From positions 797,501 through 861,500 of the forward strand of contig JADANN010000462.1 in NCBI GenBank assembly GCA_018806985.1: 64,000 nucleotides of DNA, in the 5' to 3' direction. Of this stretch, positions 62,390 through 64,000 are shown piece by piece. The DNA is from Angiostrongylus vasorum (lineage: Eukaryota > Nematoda > Chromadorea > Rhabditida > Metastrongylidae). The translations under genes were made by a program, and so were the position numbers. How positions within the stretch are numbered: the stretch's first letter is position 1; every line of letters starts with the position of its first letter. The notes beneath the pieces are model-generated. The model saw nothing but the letters and a program-made list of their open reading frames with translations. It was not told the DNA's origin and made no database searches.

Positions 62390-62730
62390 TCAAAACGGTT
62401 TACCGCCTCATGGTGGCTAGAAGGTTTCTTGAGTGTCGGGCTGCGATGTACTTCGGGAGATTCGTCCACCAAGCAGGGCCTCCCAAGTTGAGAAAGAGTC
62501 CGGCGTTTCTATCAGGGAGCCCAGCTAAGAGTAAAACAATACCGGAATCCATCATCGTCTTGCCTGGTATCAAACTAGTCGCATAGTAGCAAACGTCCCC
62601 CCTGATCCAGAAAAGCGACGACTGCCTTTGGTGGTTACAACTTGGGGCAGACCGTGGCTAGGCTAACCTCAGGACTCCAGGGAACCACAATGGCTAAACC
62701 AGAAAAACTCCGAAGAAATGGAAACCAACG
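62390..62730 (-). mobile_element. SINE-like family U, copy 9
   Basis: Minus-strand, near full length; the 5' block (CCACAATGGCTAAACCAG on the plus strand) is at 62685-62702. The flanks are too diverged to show a duplication. Confidence 0.75.
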
Positions 62731-62800
62731 AAGTCACTAAAATTACAACCAATTTTTTTTACTCGCAGACTTGAGGCGTTTTCAACATTGTCGCTGTTGA

Positions 62801-62905
62801 GGACATCTTAAAGATTTCTTCCGAATCACAGCTCATGAATGGTGCTCGAATCCCGTAGGGGAGCCTCAGCTGCCGGTGTTTTTCGATTCCTACGACCGTG
62901 TGCAC
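62801..62905 (+). CDS. possible isolated exon
   Basis: A plus-strand frame reads HLKDFFRITAHEWCSNP, then LPVFFDSYDRVH, up to a good GTGAGA donor at 62906. An AG (GTTGAG) lies just before it. The composition looks coding, but I find no partner exon in the window and do not recognise the protein. Confidence 0.3.
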
Positions 62906-63414
62906 GTGAGAATAACAGGGCAACAACAATTGGCACAGCATACGGTTCTTCCTTTCAAGATGGATTCAAGTAGCAGCCACATATAAAGAGGAAGACACCC
63001 ATGACTGACTAAACATTCCGGTGTCTGAGTCGAACGAGAATGTAGGGATCAGCGCAATCAGAGAAGCGACCTCGACAAGAACCACCATGAACCCCAGCAC
63101 ATGCTAGATAATGCTTAAAGATTTCTATTTTAATGATATTTGAGCTTAGTACAAATAATATCGAGGGAGATTCGTAAACATTAGTTAATACTGCGCTTTT
63201 TCTCACTCGGTCGTGATAAAAATGCTAAAAATAACGAAGGTGTTACGTTACTGAACACAAAGGTAGTTGAGTCACATGTTTTCACGCCACTTCGCATATG
63301 AAATCGCAACGCAAGAATCGTACACCATAACAACCATCATCACTTTCCTTCATTTAAATGCTGCTTCCAATATTGCAATGAATTTTACGTATTTACTTGT
63401 AGCTGGTTAGCGGT

Positions 63415-63682
63415 GAATAGGAGCAAAGTGGTTTGAGGTGCACCGCAACACATACATGGTAGTTGGTTCGACCCGCGCTACGGGCTCACCATGTCTTCCA
63501 TAGATTCGGGGGTTGACAATATGGTATTAGATTTGGATGAGAGGGTAGCAGTACTTAGTACATCGGTAAGCCACCGTAAGTCATTATTTAAGCCCGAACT
63601 GCGTTCAGTCACCTCTAGCGATACTCAGTGAAGGCGAATGCACGGCTCATCTCTCAGGCATTGATTAAATTTTCATAGCGGA
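63415..63682 (+). mobile_element. SINE family S, diverged full-length copy
   Basis: The head contains GAGCAAAGTGG (A-box-like) and TTGGTTCGACCC (B-box); the body is in order to TCTCTCAGGCATTGATT. Confidence 0.7.
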
Positions 63683-63744
63683 AGGCTTTATTTTTTTCAA
63701 GTTGATCTTCATAGTTCATAGTTGAACAATCGGTTGGAGATGCG

Positions 63745-64000
63745 CTACTGTTCGAACCCTTTAGTAACCTCAACGCCACCAGCAGTGCTAGTGCTTGCAT
63801 GGCTCTGGATTTGCTCGCTTTTACTTGAACTAAAGAGATTTTCCAGCAGCACTTTCTGTTACTAAGTGATTCCGACTAGTGTTAGGACTTACTGAATTTT
63901 TGCATGGTTTTGAAAGACGTTGCATTAGAAGTGTGAGTTGAGTACCTCAAGAATAGGATGACGGGCGATTTCGGGAGATATGTGAAGCCTCTAAAGGATG
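63745..64000 (-). CDS. 3' terminal exons of an unidentified gene, running off the window
   Basis: On the minus strand a likely last exon 63829-63745 (acceptor AATCTCTTTAG) reads SSKSEQIQSHASTSTAGG, then KGFEQ and a TAG. An upstream exon 63990-63946 ends on a GTACTC donor with two leftover bases, which match the single base opening the last exon. The joined tail is Ser/Thr-rich. The segment is too short to identify, and the rest lies beyond the right edge. Confidence 0.35.

Noticed and set aside
1..64000. CRISPR arrays, operons, bacterial promoters or phage genes
   Set aside because: None is present; splice signals and repeats show nuclear eukaryotic DNA.

Overview
This is eukaryotic nuclear DNA, most likely from a parasitic clade V nematode of the hookworm/strongylid type. 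The inference rests on genes broken into short exons with good splice signals, nematode-style spacing (a divergent promoter under 100 bases), and a repeat load of RTE-type LINEs, Penelope-like elements (PLEs), a mariner and tRNA-derived SINEs. There are no bacterial or phage features. I built gene models by joining exons whose phases agree; no transcript evidence was available.

Layout. 7436-37881 (+): a large RhoGAP gene of the ARHGAP6 type. Small exons lie in introns of up to 11 kb filled with repeats, and a 1.4-kb final exon holds the catalytic domain. 41916-38661 (-): a nine-exon C2H2 zinc-finger gene, convergent with the RhoGAP gene. 43013-42738 (-): a possible 91-residue protein of unknown function, divergent from the next gene. 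43173-56058 (+): a 15-exon EDC4 (Ge-1/HEDLS) gene, the mRNA-decapping scaffold; all phases agree and the model gives 792 residues. 61610-58215 (-): an eight-exon TSSK-like protein kinase of 272 residues, convergent with EDC4. At the right edge, two terminal exons of another minus-strand gene run toward the window end.

Repeats fill most of the rest. I see four groups. (S) A tRNA-headed SINE of about 280-300 bp in roughly 16 copies, two with perfect 11-13-bp target-site duplications. (U) A 380-425-bp SINE-like family in nine copies, three with perfect 10-13-bp duplications; I do not recognise its parent. (T) A foldback family whose two arms are inverted tRNA-like units. (PLE) Penelope-like pieces with a GIY-YIG region, one flanked by inverted ~200-bp terminal repeats carrying a degenerate hammerhead-like motif. 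The 5.5-kb EDC4 intron 11 holds a nested pair: a decayed PLE with a decayed mariner inserted exactly in its reverse-transcriptase YxDD box. Three decayed RTE fragments lie in the 11-kb RhoGAP intron.

The genes do not form one pathway: actin/Rho signalling, transcription, mRNA decay and a kinase sit side by side. The most notable points are the hammerhead-like PLE termini, the unclassified SINE U, the foldback tRNA-like family, an exon-start relic in an EDC4 intron, a one-base disruption in the zinc-finger gene, and the kinase's missing glycine loop.
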